DNA from: an uncultured Eubacteriaceae bacterium
GTDB lineage: Bacteria > Bacillota > Clostridia > Lachnospirales > CAG-274
Assembly (NCBI GenBank): GCA_946497035.1
Contig: CAMMIW010000012.1
Location: 1-63,228, forward strand
Direction: 5' to 3'
DNA: 63,228 nt
This document shows, piece by piece, positions 46,338-55,487 of this stretch. Each line of letters opens with the position of its first letter. Positions within the stretch are counted from its first letter, which is position 1. A program made the translations under genes and the position numbers. Below the pieces are notes generated by a model that ran no database searches, was not told the origin of the DNA, and was given only the letters and a program-made list of their open reading frames with translations.

Positions 46338-46694
46338 ATGGAAAATAAAATAGATATACAAGGAACAATAATAAACGAAGATAAATGCAATAAAAAATGT
46401 AAATATTGCAATTGTAAGCTTAAAGATAAAGGAGAAATTATTAGATATGGCGTAAGCAAAGGTATATTAGATGCTTTTTTAAAAATAGTTATAATTTTAA
46501 TAATATTATTTATTTGTTTTAGTGTTATATCTTTAGTAACTTTATTTGCATCATTTAATATATTTTTTGATGCTATAGCAGATATGATAAATGATATTTC
46601 AAATAATTTTACTGAAAATATTAACGATATTTCAAATAGCATAACTAACAATTTTAATGAAAGTATAAAAAGTATTTTTCCTTTTAAAAAATAA
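46338..46694 (+). CDS. Hypothetical membrane protein with N-terminal cysteine cluster
   Basis: A 118-residue protein I do not recognise. C17, C21, C24 and C26 (CNKKCKYCNC) could bind a metal. A strongly hydrophobic segment (about 46-73) is one long or two short membrane helices. The tail (75-112) is an amphipathic Asn/Ser/Ile-rich repeat-like helix (NDISNNFTENINDISNSITN). ATG preceded by GGAAAGAG. Flanked by its own terminator; single-gene unit. Confidence 0.6.
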   Translation: MENKIDIQGTIINEDKCNKKCKYCNCKLKDKGEIIRYGVSKGILDAFLKIVIILIILFICFSVISLVTLFASFNIFFDAIADMINDISNNFTENINDISNSITNNFNESIKSIFPFKK

Positions 46695-46701
46695 AGCTAA
46701 A

Positions 46702-46722
46702 GCTGTAGATTTTTTCTACAGC
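46702..46722 (+). terminator. Terminator after the cysteine-cluster membrane protein
   Basis: GCTGTAGA / TCTACAGC with a T-rich loop, followed by CTTTTATTTTT. Member of the recurrent hairpin family. Confidence 0.8.
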
Positions 46723-46771
46723 CTTTTATTTTTAATAATTTTTTAATTTTTACAGTATAAATAAAAATAAT

Positions 46772-48121
46772 CTATTTGAGCTTTTCTTCTATAAGACTAG
46801 CTAATTTTTTAGCCTCTTTTTCTAATATTTCTTGGTTATCCCCTTCTATCATAACACGCACTAAAGGCTCTGTGCCAGAAGGCCTTATTAAAACACGACC
46901 ATTACCTTCAAACATTTTTTCTACATTATCTATAGCCTTTTTTATTTCTTCATTTTCAAGATAATTATATTTATTTTTATTGTTAACCTTTGCATTAACT
47001 AATGCTTGTGGTAAAATTTTTATAATTTGTCTAAGCTCAGATAATGTTTTACCTGTTTTTTTAATAACTTCTAAAAGCTTTATAGCAGTAAGGATACCAT
47101 CTCCTGTTGTATTATAATCTAAATATATAATATGTCCAGATTGTTCTCCACCAAAATTAAGATCTTTTAAAAGCATTTCTTCTAAAACATATCTATCCCC
47201 TACTTTTGTTTTTAAAATGTTTATATTGTTATTTTCACCCATTATAAATAACCCTAGGTTGCTCATAACAGTAGCTACTATTGTATCGTTTTTTAGTTTA
47301 CCTTGTTGTTTAAGATAATTGCCACATATAGCCATTATTTCATCTCCATCTACAATGCTACCATTTTCATCTACAACAAGGCATCTATCTCCATCACCAT
47401 CAAAGGCTATACCTATGTTAGATTTATTTTGTAAAACTTCTTTACATAAGCTTTCCATATGTGTAGAACCACAATTATCATTTATATTTATACCGTTTGG
47501 CTCTCTAAAAATAACGTTTGTATTAGCTTTTAACTGTTCAAATAATATAGGGGCAACTTGATATGTAGCACCATTAGCACAGTCTATCGTTACGTTTATA
47601 CCTTCAAAATTTACATCTATTGTAGATTTTAAAAAGTCTACATAGTCTTCTATAGCCTCTTCTTTGGTTTCTTTATATCCTAAATCGCTACCTTCCACAT
47701 AAGGTATTTCATTATATTTATTATCTATATAATCTTCTATCTCTTCTTCTATATTATCGCTAAGTTTAAAGCCATTATTATTGAAAAATTTAATACCGTT
47801 ATCTTGAAAAGGATTATGACTTGCACTAATCATAACACCTGCATCTGCATTATATTTTTTAACAAGGTAAGCTATAGCAGGTGTAGGTATAATACCTAAA
47901 GATATAACTTTAGCCCCAACAGAACACATACCAGATATAAGGCTTGCTTCTAGCATATCGCCAGATATACGAGTGTCCATACCTATAATAATAGTAGGTT
48001 TGTCGTTATTTTCTTTGTTCAAAACATAAGCCCCTGCTCTACCTATTTTATAGGCAAGATCTGGCGTAAGCTCTATATTAGCAACACCTCTAATACCGTC
48101 TGTACCAAAATATTTTCCCAT
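46772..48121 (-). CDS. glmM: Phosphoglucosamine mutase
   Basis: A 449-residue alpha-D-phosphohexomutase converting glucosamine 6-phosphate to glucosamine 1-phosphate for cell-wall precursors. Phosphoserine S101 in [13 protein letters not shown], the metal loop DGDGDR near 240, the sugar loop GGEQSGH and the C-terminal phosphate loop [12 protein letters not shown] are intact. AGGAGGAC precedes the ATG. Confidence 0.96.
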   Translation of the reverse strand: MGKYFGTDGIRGVANIELTPDLAYKIGRAGAYVLNKENNDKPTIIIGMDTRISGDMLEASLISGMCSVGAKVISLGIIPTPAIAYLVKKYNADAGVMISASHNPFQDNGIKFFNNNGFKLSDNIEEEIEDYIDNKYNEIPYVEGSDLGYKETKEEAIEDYVDFLKSTIDVNFEGINVTIDCANGATYQVAPILFEQLKANTNVIFREPNGININDNCGSTHMESLCKEVLQNKSNIGIAFDGDGDRCLVVDENGSIVDGDEIMAICGNYLKQQGKLKNDTIVATVMSNLGLFIMGENNNINILKTKVGDRYVLEEMLLKDLNFGGEQSGHIIYLDYNTTGDGILTAIKLLEVIKKTGKTLSELRQIIKILPQALVNAKVNNKNKYNYLENEEIKKAIDNVEKMFEGNGRVLIRPSGTEPLVRVMIEGDNQEILEKEAKKLASLIEEKLK

Positions 48122-48154
48122 TATTAGTCCTCCTAATAAATTAGTTTTTAGTAT

Positions 48155-48183
48155 ATTATAACATTTAAAATATATTTATTCAA
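48155..48183 (-). promoter_or_regulatory. Promoter of glmM
   Basis: Minus strand: -35 TTGAAT at 48183-48178, 17-base spacer, -10 TATAAT at 48160-48155. Confidence 0.65.
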
Positions 48184-48207
48184 TATTAACAAGTAGCGGC
48201 TATTTGA

Positions 48208-49062
48208 TTAACTATTATAAATGAAATTATATATTTTATTTTTAAAGTTTATTTTATCATTTATGCTTATTTGTTTATTTAGCCATATTTCTTGAGCTTT
48301 TAATGCTTGATATATTAACATACTAAAGCCATTTGTAAAATTTACATTGTTATTTTCTGCAAGTTGTAAAAGTTTAGTTTTAAAAGGTGTATAAATAATA
48401 TCTAAAACAAAATTTACATTATTGTTTTTAAAAAATACATTTTCTAATGGACATTTATCTATATTTTCACCAAAACCTAAAGTAGTAGTATTAATCACTA
48501 TATCAATATTTTTTATATTATTTACATTTTGCAATCTAATTATATCTATATTAACATCTTTATAATATTTTAATATATTTTCTTTTAAATTATTTGCATT
48601 TTGCAAAGTTCTATTAGCTATAATAACTTTTTTAGCTTTATTTTTTAATGCCATAAAAGATGCAGTATATCCGCTACCACCTGCACCCATTATTAATACT
48701 ATCTTATCTTTTATATTTATATTATTTTCAATAAAAGTGTCTTCTATACCGTTTATATCTGTGTTATAGCCTATATATCCATTTTTTGTATATTTTAATG
48801 TATTTACCGCACCTATCATTTTAGCTTGTTTATCTATTTTATATAAATATTTTATAATATCTATTTTATAAGGTAATGTTACATTTAAACCTTTTATTTT
48901 ATTTTTAAAAAAATTATCCATAAGATTTTTATCTAAATTTTCAACTAAAACTTTATTATAAATACTATTATTTTCTTTTATTTCCTTAAAAAACATATTA
49001 TGTATAATAGGCGATATACTATGCTCCACAGGATTACCTATTAAAATATAGTTATTAATAAT
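48208..49062 (-). CDS. aroE: Shikimate dehydrogenase, probably from an ATT start
   Basis: An NADP-dependent shikimate-pathway enzyme (284 residues from the start used here). The substrate motif IGNPVEHSISP at the N-terminus lies partly upstream of the first standard start, a GTG at 49029 inside that motif. Reading back in frame gives IINNYILIGNPV, with ATT at 49062 and AAGGAG 5 bases upstream. Other blocks: NVTLPYK (catalytic Lys), GAGGSGYTA (NADP), NTTTLGF. A terminator lies 21 bases before the ATT, leaving no room for a promoter. Confidence 0.8.
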   Translation of the reverse strand: MINNYILIGNPVEHSISPIIHNMFFKEIKENNSIYNKVLVENLDKNLMDNFFKNKIKGLNVTLPYKIDIIKYLYKIDKQAKMIGAVNTLKYTKNGYIGYNTDINGIEDTFIENNINIKDKIVLIMGAGGSGYTASFMALKNKAKKVIIANRTLQNANNLKENILKYYKDVNIDIIRLQNVNNIKNIDIVINTTTLGFGENIDKCPLENVFFKNNNVNFVLDIIYTPFKTKLLQLAENNNVNFTNGFSMLIYQALKAQEIWLNKQISINDKINFKNKIYNFIYNS

Positions 49063-49082
49063 ATCATCTCCTTTTTTAAAAA

Positions 49083-49103
49083 GCTGTAGACAAAGTCTAC
49101 AGC
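49083..49103 (-). terminator. Terminator after abgT
   Basis: GCTGTAGAC - AAA - GTCTACAGC, with a TTTTT run on the minus strand. The downstream aroE ribosome site begins just 10 bases later. Confidence 0.8.
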
Positions 49104-49114
49104 CTCAAATAATC

Positions 49115-50686
49115 TTATTTTAAATAAAACATTTCAACACCAGGCCCTAAAGGTAAGCCAAGTAACATCCAAATAACTAATAAAATAGTCCAACCAATTA
49201 AGAAGAATAAGCTATAAGGTAACATAGTAGAAATTAAAGTACCTATACCAGATTTTTTATCATATTTTTGAGCAAATACAACTATCATAGCAAAATAGTT
49301 CATAAGTGGGCTTATAATATTAGTAGTAGAATCACCTATACGATAAGCTACCTGTGTAAGCTCAGGAGAATAACCAAGCTGCATAAACATTGGTATAAAT
49401 ACTGGTGCAAGTATAGTCCATTTAGCAGATGCCGAACCCATAAATAAATTTATAAAAGCCGTTAATAATATAAAAAATATCATAAGAGGAGCACCTGTTA
49501 AACCTATGCTACCTAAAAAGTCTGCTCCTTTTAAAGCTAATATGCTACCAATATTTGTATAATTAAAATAACTAACAAACTGTGCAGCAACAAATGTTAA
49601 AGCAATATAAGAGCCCATAGATGACATATTTTTACCTAATTGGTTGCCGATGTCTTTTTCACTTTTATATGTGCCAGAAACTCTACCATATACGATAGAA
49701 GGTAAAAAGAAGCCTAAAGCAACAAAAACAATAATACCATCAATTAATAGAGCTTTAGATATTAAGCTACCTGTTTCTGGATTTCTAAGTAAAGAATTTT
49801 TTGGTATAGCCCATATAACCATAAATAATATAAACCCTATTAATGTAAGATTAGCATATTTTAAAGCTTTTTCTTCTTTAGGTGTAAGCTCTGTAGCCTT
49901 AGCTACGCTTTCATCTGTTGTATCAAAAGCACCTAATCTAGGCTCTACAATTTTATCTGTAACAATTGTACCTAAAATAACTATTAAAAATGTTGATACA
50001 AACATAAAAAACCAGTTAGCCGTTACCCCAACCTCGTAGGTAGGATCTAATATGGCAGCAGCCTCTGTACTAATACCTGCTAAAAGGCTATCCACCGTGC
50101 CAATTAAAATATTTGCACTAAAACCACCAGAAACACCAGCAAAAGCTGCCGCAAGCCCTGCCATAGGGTGTCTATTATAAGCCATAAAAACAATAGCACC
50201 TATAGGTACCAAAACAACATATCCAACATCTGATGCAACGTTAGACATAACACCTAAAAATACAACAACAGGTGTTATTAATTTTGCAGGTGTTTTAGAA
50301 ACCATTTTTTTCATAGCAGCAGTAATATATCCGCTACCTTCAGCACAACCAACCCCAAGCATTGTAACTAAAACTACACCAAGAGGTGCAAAACCTGTAA
50401 AGTTTGATATAGCATTTTTTATCATATATGATATACCTTGGCCACTTAATAAACTAACGGTTGTTATAGTTTTCTCCTCTAGTTCCATTGTTTTTGTGTT
50501 CATTATCTCTCCTGTTGCAGAAACTCCCAAAGCCTCAAAAATAGCAGATAAAACAACTATTATTAAAGCTAAAATAGCAAATAATGTTATTGGGTGAGGC
50601 AATTTGTTGCCAGCTACCTCTATGCTATTTAAAAATTTATCAAAAAAAGAGCTTTTCTTTTTATTGATATTTTCTTTCTTATTCAT
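49115..50686 (-). CDS. AbgT family transporter
   Basis: A 523-residue integral membrane protein with about 12 hydrophobic segments. Family blocks include NKLPHPITLFAILALI near the N-terminus, NVASDVGYVVLVPIGA, GVSGGFSANILIG and the C-terminal MGSASAKWTILAPVFIPMF and DSTTNIISPLMNYF. AbgT members import p-aminobenzoyl-glutamate or act as antimetabolite exporters. It ends just before aroE on the same strand. AAAGGAGAAAAC precedes the ATG. Confidence 0.92.
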   Translation of the reverse strand: MNKKENINKKKSSFFDKFLNSIEVAGNKLPHPITLFAILALIIVVLSAIFEALGVSATGEIMNTKTMELEEKTITTVSLLSGQGISYMIKNAISNFTGFAPLGVVLVTMLGVGCAEGSGYITAAMKKMVSKTPAKLITPVVVFLGVMSNVASDVGYVVLVPIGAIVFMAYNRHPMAGLAAAFAGVSGGFSANILIGTVDSLLAGISTEAAAILDPTYEVGVTANWFFMFVSTFLIVILGTIVTDKIVEPRLGAFDTTDESVAKATELTPKEEKALKYANLTLIGFILFMVIWAIPKNSLLRNPETGSLISKALLIDGIIVFVALGFFLPSIVYGRVSGTYKSEKDIGNQLGKNMSSMGSYIALTFVAAQFVSYFNYTNIGSILALKGADFLGSIGLTGAPLMIFFILLTAFINLFMGSASAKWTILAPVFIPMFMQLGYSPELTQVAYRIGDSTTNIISPLMNYFAMIVVFAQKYDKKSGIGTLISTMLPYSLFFLIGWTILLVIWMLLGLPLGPGVEMFYLK

Positions 50687-50719
50687 AGTTTTCTCCTTTC
50701 ATAAATAAATATATTAATA

Positions 50720-50748
50720 ATTATACTAAAAACTGGTTATATACACAA
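50720..50748 (-). promoter_or_regulatory. Promoter of abgT
   Basis: Minus strand: -35 TTGTGT at 50748-50743, 17-base spacer, -10 TATAAT at 50725-50720. Confidence 0.55.
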
Positions 50749-50820
50749 TATAAAATAAAATTTTACATATAGTGCCTTTTTTAACTAATAGTACTATTTA
50801 AGCAATTTTTATAGTTATAT

Positions 50821-50849
50821 TTGACTTTTTATATATAAAAATTTATAAT
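50821..50849 (+). promoter_or_regulatory. Promoter of the leucine-rich-repeat gene
   Basis: -35 TTGACT at 50821-50826, 17-base spacer, -10 TATAAT at 50844-50849, 32 bases before the ATG. Confidence 0.7.
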
Positions 50850-50880
50850 GTATATAATTATACTATAAAGGGGACTAACA

Positions 50881-52362
50881 ATGGGTATTTTAAATAATCT
50901 TATAAATAATATTTTAACAAAATTTAGTAAAAGTATACACAATAAAAAAATAGATAATACAAAAATAAATAATAAACAAAAGGATATTGAAGAAGAAATA
51001 AATATTTTAAATATAAATTTTCCAGATGAAAACTTTAAAAACTATATAGAAGGCCAAATGGCTATTAACTTAAAATCTAAAGATGATGAAAATTTTAATG
51101 GTTTTACCTATGAAGAAAAAATAAACTATCTTAAAAATTTAAAAATAATATGTATTAATTGGCAAATAGACGATATTACCTTTAAAAATTATTGTGAATT
51201 TTTTAAAACTTTGCCCCAATTAGATACTTTAGGCCTATCACAATGTGGCGTTAAAGATTTTTCGCCTTTAAGCCAATTAGAAAATATACAATATTTAGAC
51301 ATTAGCAACAATTATTTAACTAATATTGATTTTTTATGTGGCTTAAAAAACCTTTGTTATTTAAACATATGTAACAATTATATAGAAAGCCTTTTGCCAT
51401 TAAAAAATACAAAAAATATAACTCACATTAACATATCTAATAATAATATTAATTATATTATGCCTATATTAAATAATAGATATTTAAAACAACTAGATGC
51501 AACTAACAACCCGTTAAAAGATACAAAATATATAGCTATACTAGAAAATTTAGAAAAATTAATTTTATGTAATACAAAAATAAAAGATATAAGCTTTTTA
51601 AATAATCTTACTAACATTTCTTTTTTAGATATTAGCGATAATTATATAACAAAACTTTGTACTATAAATAATAAGCCAAATTTAGCTTACCTAAATATAA
51701 AAGATAACTATATAAAAGATATATCTAACATACAAAATAATGACAATTTAAAAGAGCTTGTTTTATGTAGAAATATTATAAATAATATAGATTATATATA
51801 TACTAATAAAAATATACAACTTTTGGATATATCTTATAATAACATACAAAATATTAATATATTAAGCCATCTATCTAGCTTAAATATATTATTAGCAAAT
51901 GGCAACAATATTAAATTTGTAAAATTTGATAAACCTTTAGAAAAAATGAGCTATTTAGCTTTAAACGATAACTTATTAGAAGATCCTTTTAGTTTAGAAA
52001 ATTTACCAAATTTAGAATATATTTTGCTAAAACAAAATAAATTTAAAAATTTTCCTAATTTTATATTAAATAAACAACTAAAAGTTATAAGCCTTTCTGA
52101 AAATAATATAAAATTTATACCTAATATAGATTATTTGCCACAATTAATAAAATTAGAGATTGCTTTTAACAATATATCAGATATATCTAATATAGAAAAA
52201 CTAACACAACTAATACAACTTGATATTTCTCACAATAAAATATATAACGGAGATAATATAAAAAATTTAACAAACCTTATAGAGTTAAATATTGCTAATA
52301 ACAATATAACTAATTTTGATTTTTTAAAAGATTTAAAAAATTTAAAAACATTAAATAAATAA
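50881..52362 (+). CDS. Leucine-rich repeat protein, no signal peptide
   Basis: A 493-residue protein of at least 15 tandem repeats of about 22 residues (from about 105 to the end) with the internalin-like pattern L-x-L-x-x-N-x-I-x-x-I. The N-terminal ~50 residues are an amphipathic/basic segment (MGILNNLINNILTKF), then a helical cap (55-100). No signal peptide, LPXTG or membrane segment is visible, so it is probably cytosolic, unusual for this repeat class in Gram-positives. It is extremely Asn/Ile-rich. Partner unknown. A promoter and terminator isolate it as a single gene. Confidence 0.85.
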   Translation: MGILNNLINNILTKFSKSIHNKKIDNTKINNKQKDIEEEINILNINFPDENFKNYIEGQMAINLKSKDDENFNGFTYEEKINYLKNLKIICINWQIDDITFKNYCEFFKTLPQLDTLGLSQCGVKDFSPLSQLENIQYLDISNNYLTNIDFLCGLKNLCYLNICNNYIESLLPLKNTKNITHINISNNNINYIMPILNNRYLKQLDATNNPLKDTKYIAILENLEKLILCNTKIKDISFLNNLTNISFLDISDNYITKLCTINNKPNLAYLNIKDNYIKDISNIQNNDNLKELVLCRNIINNIDYIYTNKNIQLLDISYNNIQNINILSHLSSLNILLANGNNIKFVKFDKPLEKMSYLALNDNLLEDPFSLENLPNLEYILLKQNKFKNFPNFILNKQLKVISLSENNIKFIPNIDYLPQLIKLEIAFNNISDISNIEKLTQLIQLDISHNKIYNGDNIKNLTNLIELNIANNNITNFDFLKDLKNLKTLNK

Positions 52363-52390
52363 GCCTTATAAAATTTAATTTATAAGGCTT
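52361..52390. terminator. Bidirectional terminator between the LRR gene and spoVT
   Basis: AAGCCTTATAAA / TTTATAAGGCTT (12 bp), 6-base loop, followed by TTTT. It overlaps the LRR gene's stop and serves both convergent genes. Confidence 0.85.
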
Positions 52391-52398
52391 TTATAATT

Positions 52399-52938
52399 TT
52401 ATTCCATTTGTTTTCCAAGAAAACCTGCCGCCGTTTGAGCTAATTTTCCTTCTAGCTCACCCATTTTTTTATCTCCAGATAATAATACAACCGCCCCTAT
52501 AACATCTCCTTCAGATATAATAGGAGTTATTAATTGATGGTTATATGAACCACTATCTTCTTCCGTAATAGATACAAAACTTTTTTCATCTCTATTTGCT
52601 ATATGTGTTGTTCTTTTATTAATCACTTCTTCTAAATCGCTACTAATATGTTTTTCTAAAAGTTCTTTTTTGCTACCACCACTAACGGCTATTATATGAT
52701 CTTTATCTACTATGCAAGTTGTATGGCCTGCTGTTTGAGCTAAGCTTTCCGCATATTCTTTAGCAAAAGTTCCAAGCTCACCTATAGGCGAATATTTTTT
52801 TAATATAATTTCTCCTTCTCTATCAGTAAATATCTCTAAAGGATCTCCTTCTCTTATTCTTAATGTTCTTCTTATTTCTTTTGGTATAACAACTCTACCT
52901 AAATCATCTATACGTCTTACTATCCCTGTTGCTTTCAA
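52399..52938 (-). CDS. spoVT: Stage V sporulation protein T
   Basis: A 179-residue transcription regulator of the forespore. The AbrB-type swapped-hairpin DNA-binding domain (1-50: TGIVRRIDDLGRVVIPKEIRRTLRIREGDPLEIF) is followed by a GAF-like C-terminal domain (about 56-179). SpoVT tunes sigma-G genes and spore germination in Bacillus and Clostridium. The start has AAGGAGGAA upstream. Together with sigK and spoVS it indicates an endospore former. Confidence 0.94.
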   Translation of the reverse strand: MKATGIVRRIDDLGRVVIPKEIRRTLRIREGDPLEIFTDREGEIILKKYSPIGELGTFAKEYAESLAQTAGHTTCIVDKDHIIAVSGGSKKELLEKHISSDLEEVINKRTTHIANRDEKSFVSITEEDSGSYNHQLITPIISEGDVIGAVVLLSGDKKMGELEGKLAQTAAGFLGKQME

Positions 52939-53081
52939 AAAAAATTCCTCCTTATCAAATTTTAATTTATCTTTGACAATAGTATTATTAGTTAATAAAG
53001 TATTTTTTATGCAATATATTTTTATCTTTTATACAATTTATCCTATTTTTTCAAAATTTAATATTAAAATATTTTAAATCG

Positions 53082-53090
53082 TGGTATAAT
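53082..53090 (+). promoter_or_regulatory. Extended -10 promoter of nadE
   Basis: TGGTATAAT (TGnTATAAT), 33 bases before the nadE ATG; no good -35 is visible. Confidence 0.5.
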
Positions 53091-53122
53091 AAAAATAACT
53101 ATTTAAAAGGAGATAAATATTT

Positions 53123-55063
53123 ATGGATTATGGATTTGTTAGAGTAGCTGCTGCTACACCAAATATAAAAGTTGCCGATTGTTTTTTTAATGCTACAAAT
53201 ATAATAGAAAATATAAAAAAAGCAGAAAAAAACAAAACTAACCTTATTGTTTTTCCTGAGCTTTGTATAACAGGTTACACTTGTTCAGATTTATTTTTAC
53301 AAGATACCTTATTAGAAGATAGCAAAAAAGCATTAAAAAAAATTTTACAAGAAACTAAAAATTTAAATATAACTTGTATTGTTGGTATGCCTCTACAATA
53401 TTTAGGCAAGCTATATAATTGTGGTGTATGCTTTTATAAAGGTAATATTTTAGGTATAGTGCCTAAAACATATATACCAAACTATAACGAATTTTATGAA
53501 AAAAGACATTTTAATAGCTTAGAAGATAATAATAACAATTTTTTAAACCTAGAAGATTTAGGCTTTTATAATATTTGCTTTGGTAAAGCTATTTTTAAAA
53601 TAGAAAATATACCTAATTTTACATTTGCTATAGAAATTTGCGAAGATTTATGGAGCGTTATACCTCCTAGCTCTCATTATGCCCTAAACGGTGCAAATGT
53701 TATAGCTAATCTTTCTGCTAGCAACGAAATAGCAGGTAAATATATATATAGAAAAGAGCTTATAAAAAATCAATCTGCTAGATGTATTTGCTCATATATA
53801 TATGCCAGTGCTGGACAAGGAGAATCTACAACAGATTTAGTATTTTCTGGCCATAATCTTATATATGAAAATGGCCATCTATTAAACGAAAGCAACCTTT
53901 TTGAAAATACTATAACTTATGCAGATATAGATTTATCTTATATAAATAGTGAAAGAAGAAAAAATACTACATTTAAAACAGAACAAACCTTAAATAAATA
54001 TCATATAATTAATTATAAAATGGAAAATATACATCTAGATATAAATAGATATATAGATGCTATGCCATTTGTACCAAAAGATGAAAGTAAAAGAGCTTTA
54101 AGATGTAAAGAAATAATAGATATACAAGCTTATGGCCTTAAAAAACGTATTGAACATATAGGCATAAAAAATGTTGTGGTAGGCATATCTGGCGGGCTAG
54201 ATTCTACCCACGCCTTAATTGTTATAAATCGTACTTTTGATCTTTTAGGTTATGATAAAAAAGGCATTATAGCTGTTACTATGCCTTGCTTTGGTACAAC
54301 AGATAGAACATATAACAATGCAAAAAAACTATGCCAAATAATAGGCACTACCCTTTTAGAAATAAATATAAAAGATGCGGTTTTAAAACATTTTGAAGAT
54401 ATAAACCATAATGTTAATATAAAAGATGTAACTTATGAAAATAGCCAAGCAAGAGAGAGAACACAAATTCTTATGGATATATCAAATAAATATAATGGTA
54501 TCGTTATAGGCACAGGTGATTTATCTGAGCTTGCTCTTGGTTTTGCCACATATAATGGAGATCATATGAGTATGTATGGTGTAAATGGGTCTATACCAAA
54601 AACATTAATAAGATATTTAATAGAATATTTTGCCAATAGCTCTAATGAGGAGCTTAAGCATATTTTGTTAGATATATTAAATACACCTGTTTCGCCTGAG
54701 CTTTTACCACCTAATGAAAATGGCAATATTGCTCAAATAACAGAAGATATTGTAGGCCCTTATGAGCTCCACGACTTTTTCTTATATAATATGGTAAGAT
54801 ATAATTTTACCCCAGAAAAAATATACTATCTTGCTAAAAAAGCTTTTGAAAATAAATATGATAATAAAACTATTTTAAAATGGTTAGAAAAATTTTATAT
54901 AAGATTTTATACACAACAATTTAAACGCTCTTGCCTACCAGATGGGCCAAAAGTTGGATCTGTTTCATTATCTCCTAGGGGCGATTTTAGAATGCCTAGT
55001 GATGCTACCTTTAATAACCTTTTAGATAGAATAAAAATTTTAAAAGAAAATAACAACTGTTAA
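53123..55063 (+). CDS. nadE: Glutamine-dependent NAD+ synthetase
   Basis: A 646-residue two-domain enzyme. The N-terminal nitrilase-type glutaminase (1-300) has E46 (FPELCITGY), K115 (VPKTYIPNY) and C173 (EICEDLW). The C-terminal synthetase has SGGLDS at 356-361 and the KRSCLPDGPKVG loop near 615. It amidates nicotinic acid adenine dinucleotide using ammonia channelled from glutamine. AAAGGAGA precedes the ATG. The rhodanese gene follows by 11 bases. Confidence 0.95.
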   Translation: MDYGFVRVAAATPNIKVADCFFNATNIIENIKKAEKNKTNLIVFPELCITGYTCSDLFLQDTLLEDSKKALKKILQETKNLNITCIVGMPLQYLGKLYNCGVCFYKGNILGIVPKTYIPNYNEFYEKRHFNSLEDNNNNFLNLEDLGFYNICFGKAIFKIENIPNFTFAIEICEDLWSVIPPSSHYALNGANVIANLSASNEIAGKYIYRKELIKNQSARCICSYIYASAGQGESTTDLVFSGHNLIYENGHLLNESNLFENTITYADIDLSYINSERRKNTTFKTEQTLNKYHIINYKMENIHLDINRYIDAMPFVPKDESKRALRCKEIIDIQAYGLKKRIEHIGIKNVVVGISGGLDSTHALIVINRTFDLLGYDKKGIIAVTMPCFGTTDRTYNNAKKLCQIIGTTLLEINIKDAVLKHFEDINHNVNIKDVTYENSQARERTQILMDISNKYNGIVIGTGDLSELALGFATYNGDHMSMYGVNGSIPKTLIRYLIEYFANSSNEELKHILLDILNTPVSPELLPPNENGNIAQITEDIVGPYELHDFFLYNMVRYNFTPEKIYYLAKKAFENKYDNKTILKWLEKFYIRFYTQQFKRSCLPDGPKVGSVSLSPRGDFRMPSDATFNNLLDRIKILKENNNC

Positions 55064-55074
55064 ATGGAGGTAAT

Positions 55075-55386
55075 ATGAATAATTTTAAAATGATAAATGC
55101 TGTCGAGGCAAAAAAAATTATGGATACTACTAATTGTAAAATATTAGATGTTAGAACAGAAGAAGAATTTGAACTAAGCCATATAGATAATGCTATACTT
55201 TTACCTTTAGAACAATTAGAAGAAAAAGTAGAAGATGTTTTTAAAGATAAAGAGGAAACTATTCTTGTATATTGTAAAAGTGGATTTAGAAGCAAAGAAG
55301 CATCTTTTATAATGGCTCAAAAAGGCTATACTAATGTTTTAGAATTTGGAGGCATTGTAAATTGGCCTTTTGAAATTGTTTTATAA
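55075..55386 (+). CDS. Rhodanese-domain protein
   Basis: A 103-residue single-domain protein. LDVRTEEEFELSHIDNAILLPL and the active-site loop with C67 (VYCKSGFRS) are canonical. It may carry persulfide sulfur, but no partner is adjacent apart from nadE, with which it is probably co-transcribed. AAATGGAGG precedes the ATG. Confidence 0.9.
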   Translation: MNNFKMINAVEAKKIMDTTNCKILDVRTEEEFELSHIDNAILLPLEQLEEKVEDVFKDKEETILVYCKSGFRSKEASFIMAQKGYTNVLEFGGIVNWPFEIVL

Positions 55387-55439
55387 ATATATTTAAAATT
55401 TTTAGTTATATTATTTTTTAATTATTGAGAGTTAAAATG

Positions 55440-55484
55440 AAAAGGCAATAGTAAGCTAACTTATGTAGCTGGCTATTGCCTTTT
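55440..55484. terminator. Bidirectional terminator between the rhodanese and GH18 genes
   Basis: AAAAGGCAATAG / CTATTGCCTTTT (12 bp), with an inner AGCTA/TAGCT hairpin, between convergent genes. Confidence 0.85.
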
Positions 55485-55487
55485 TGT

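Noticed and set aside
46316..46651. 111-codon minus-strand ORF opposite the cysteine-cluster protein
   Set aside because: The plus-strand frame has the ribosome site, Cys cluster and terminator; the minus frame is its shadow.
52939..53060. Sigma-G promoter for spoVT
   Set aside because: TGCATA is present upstream, but no -10 at acceptable spacing fits the consensus.
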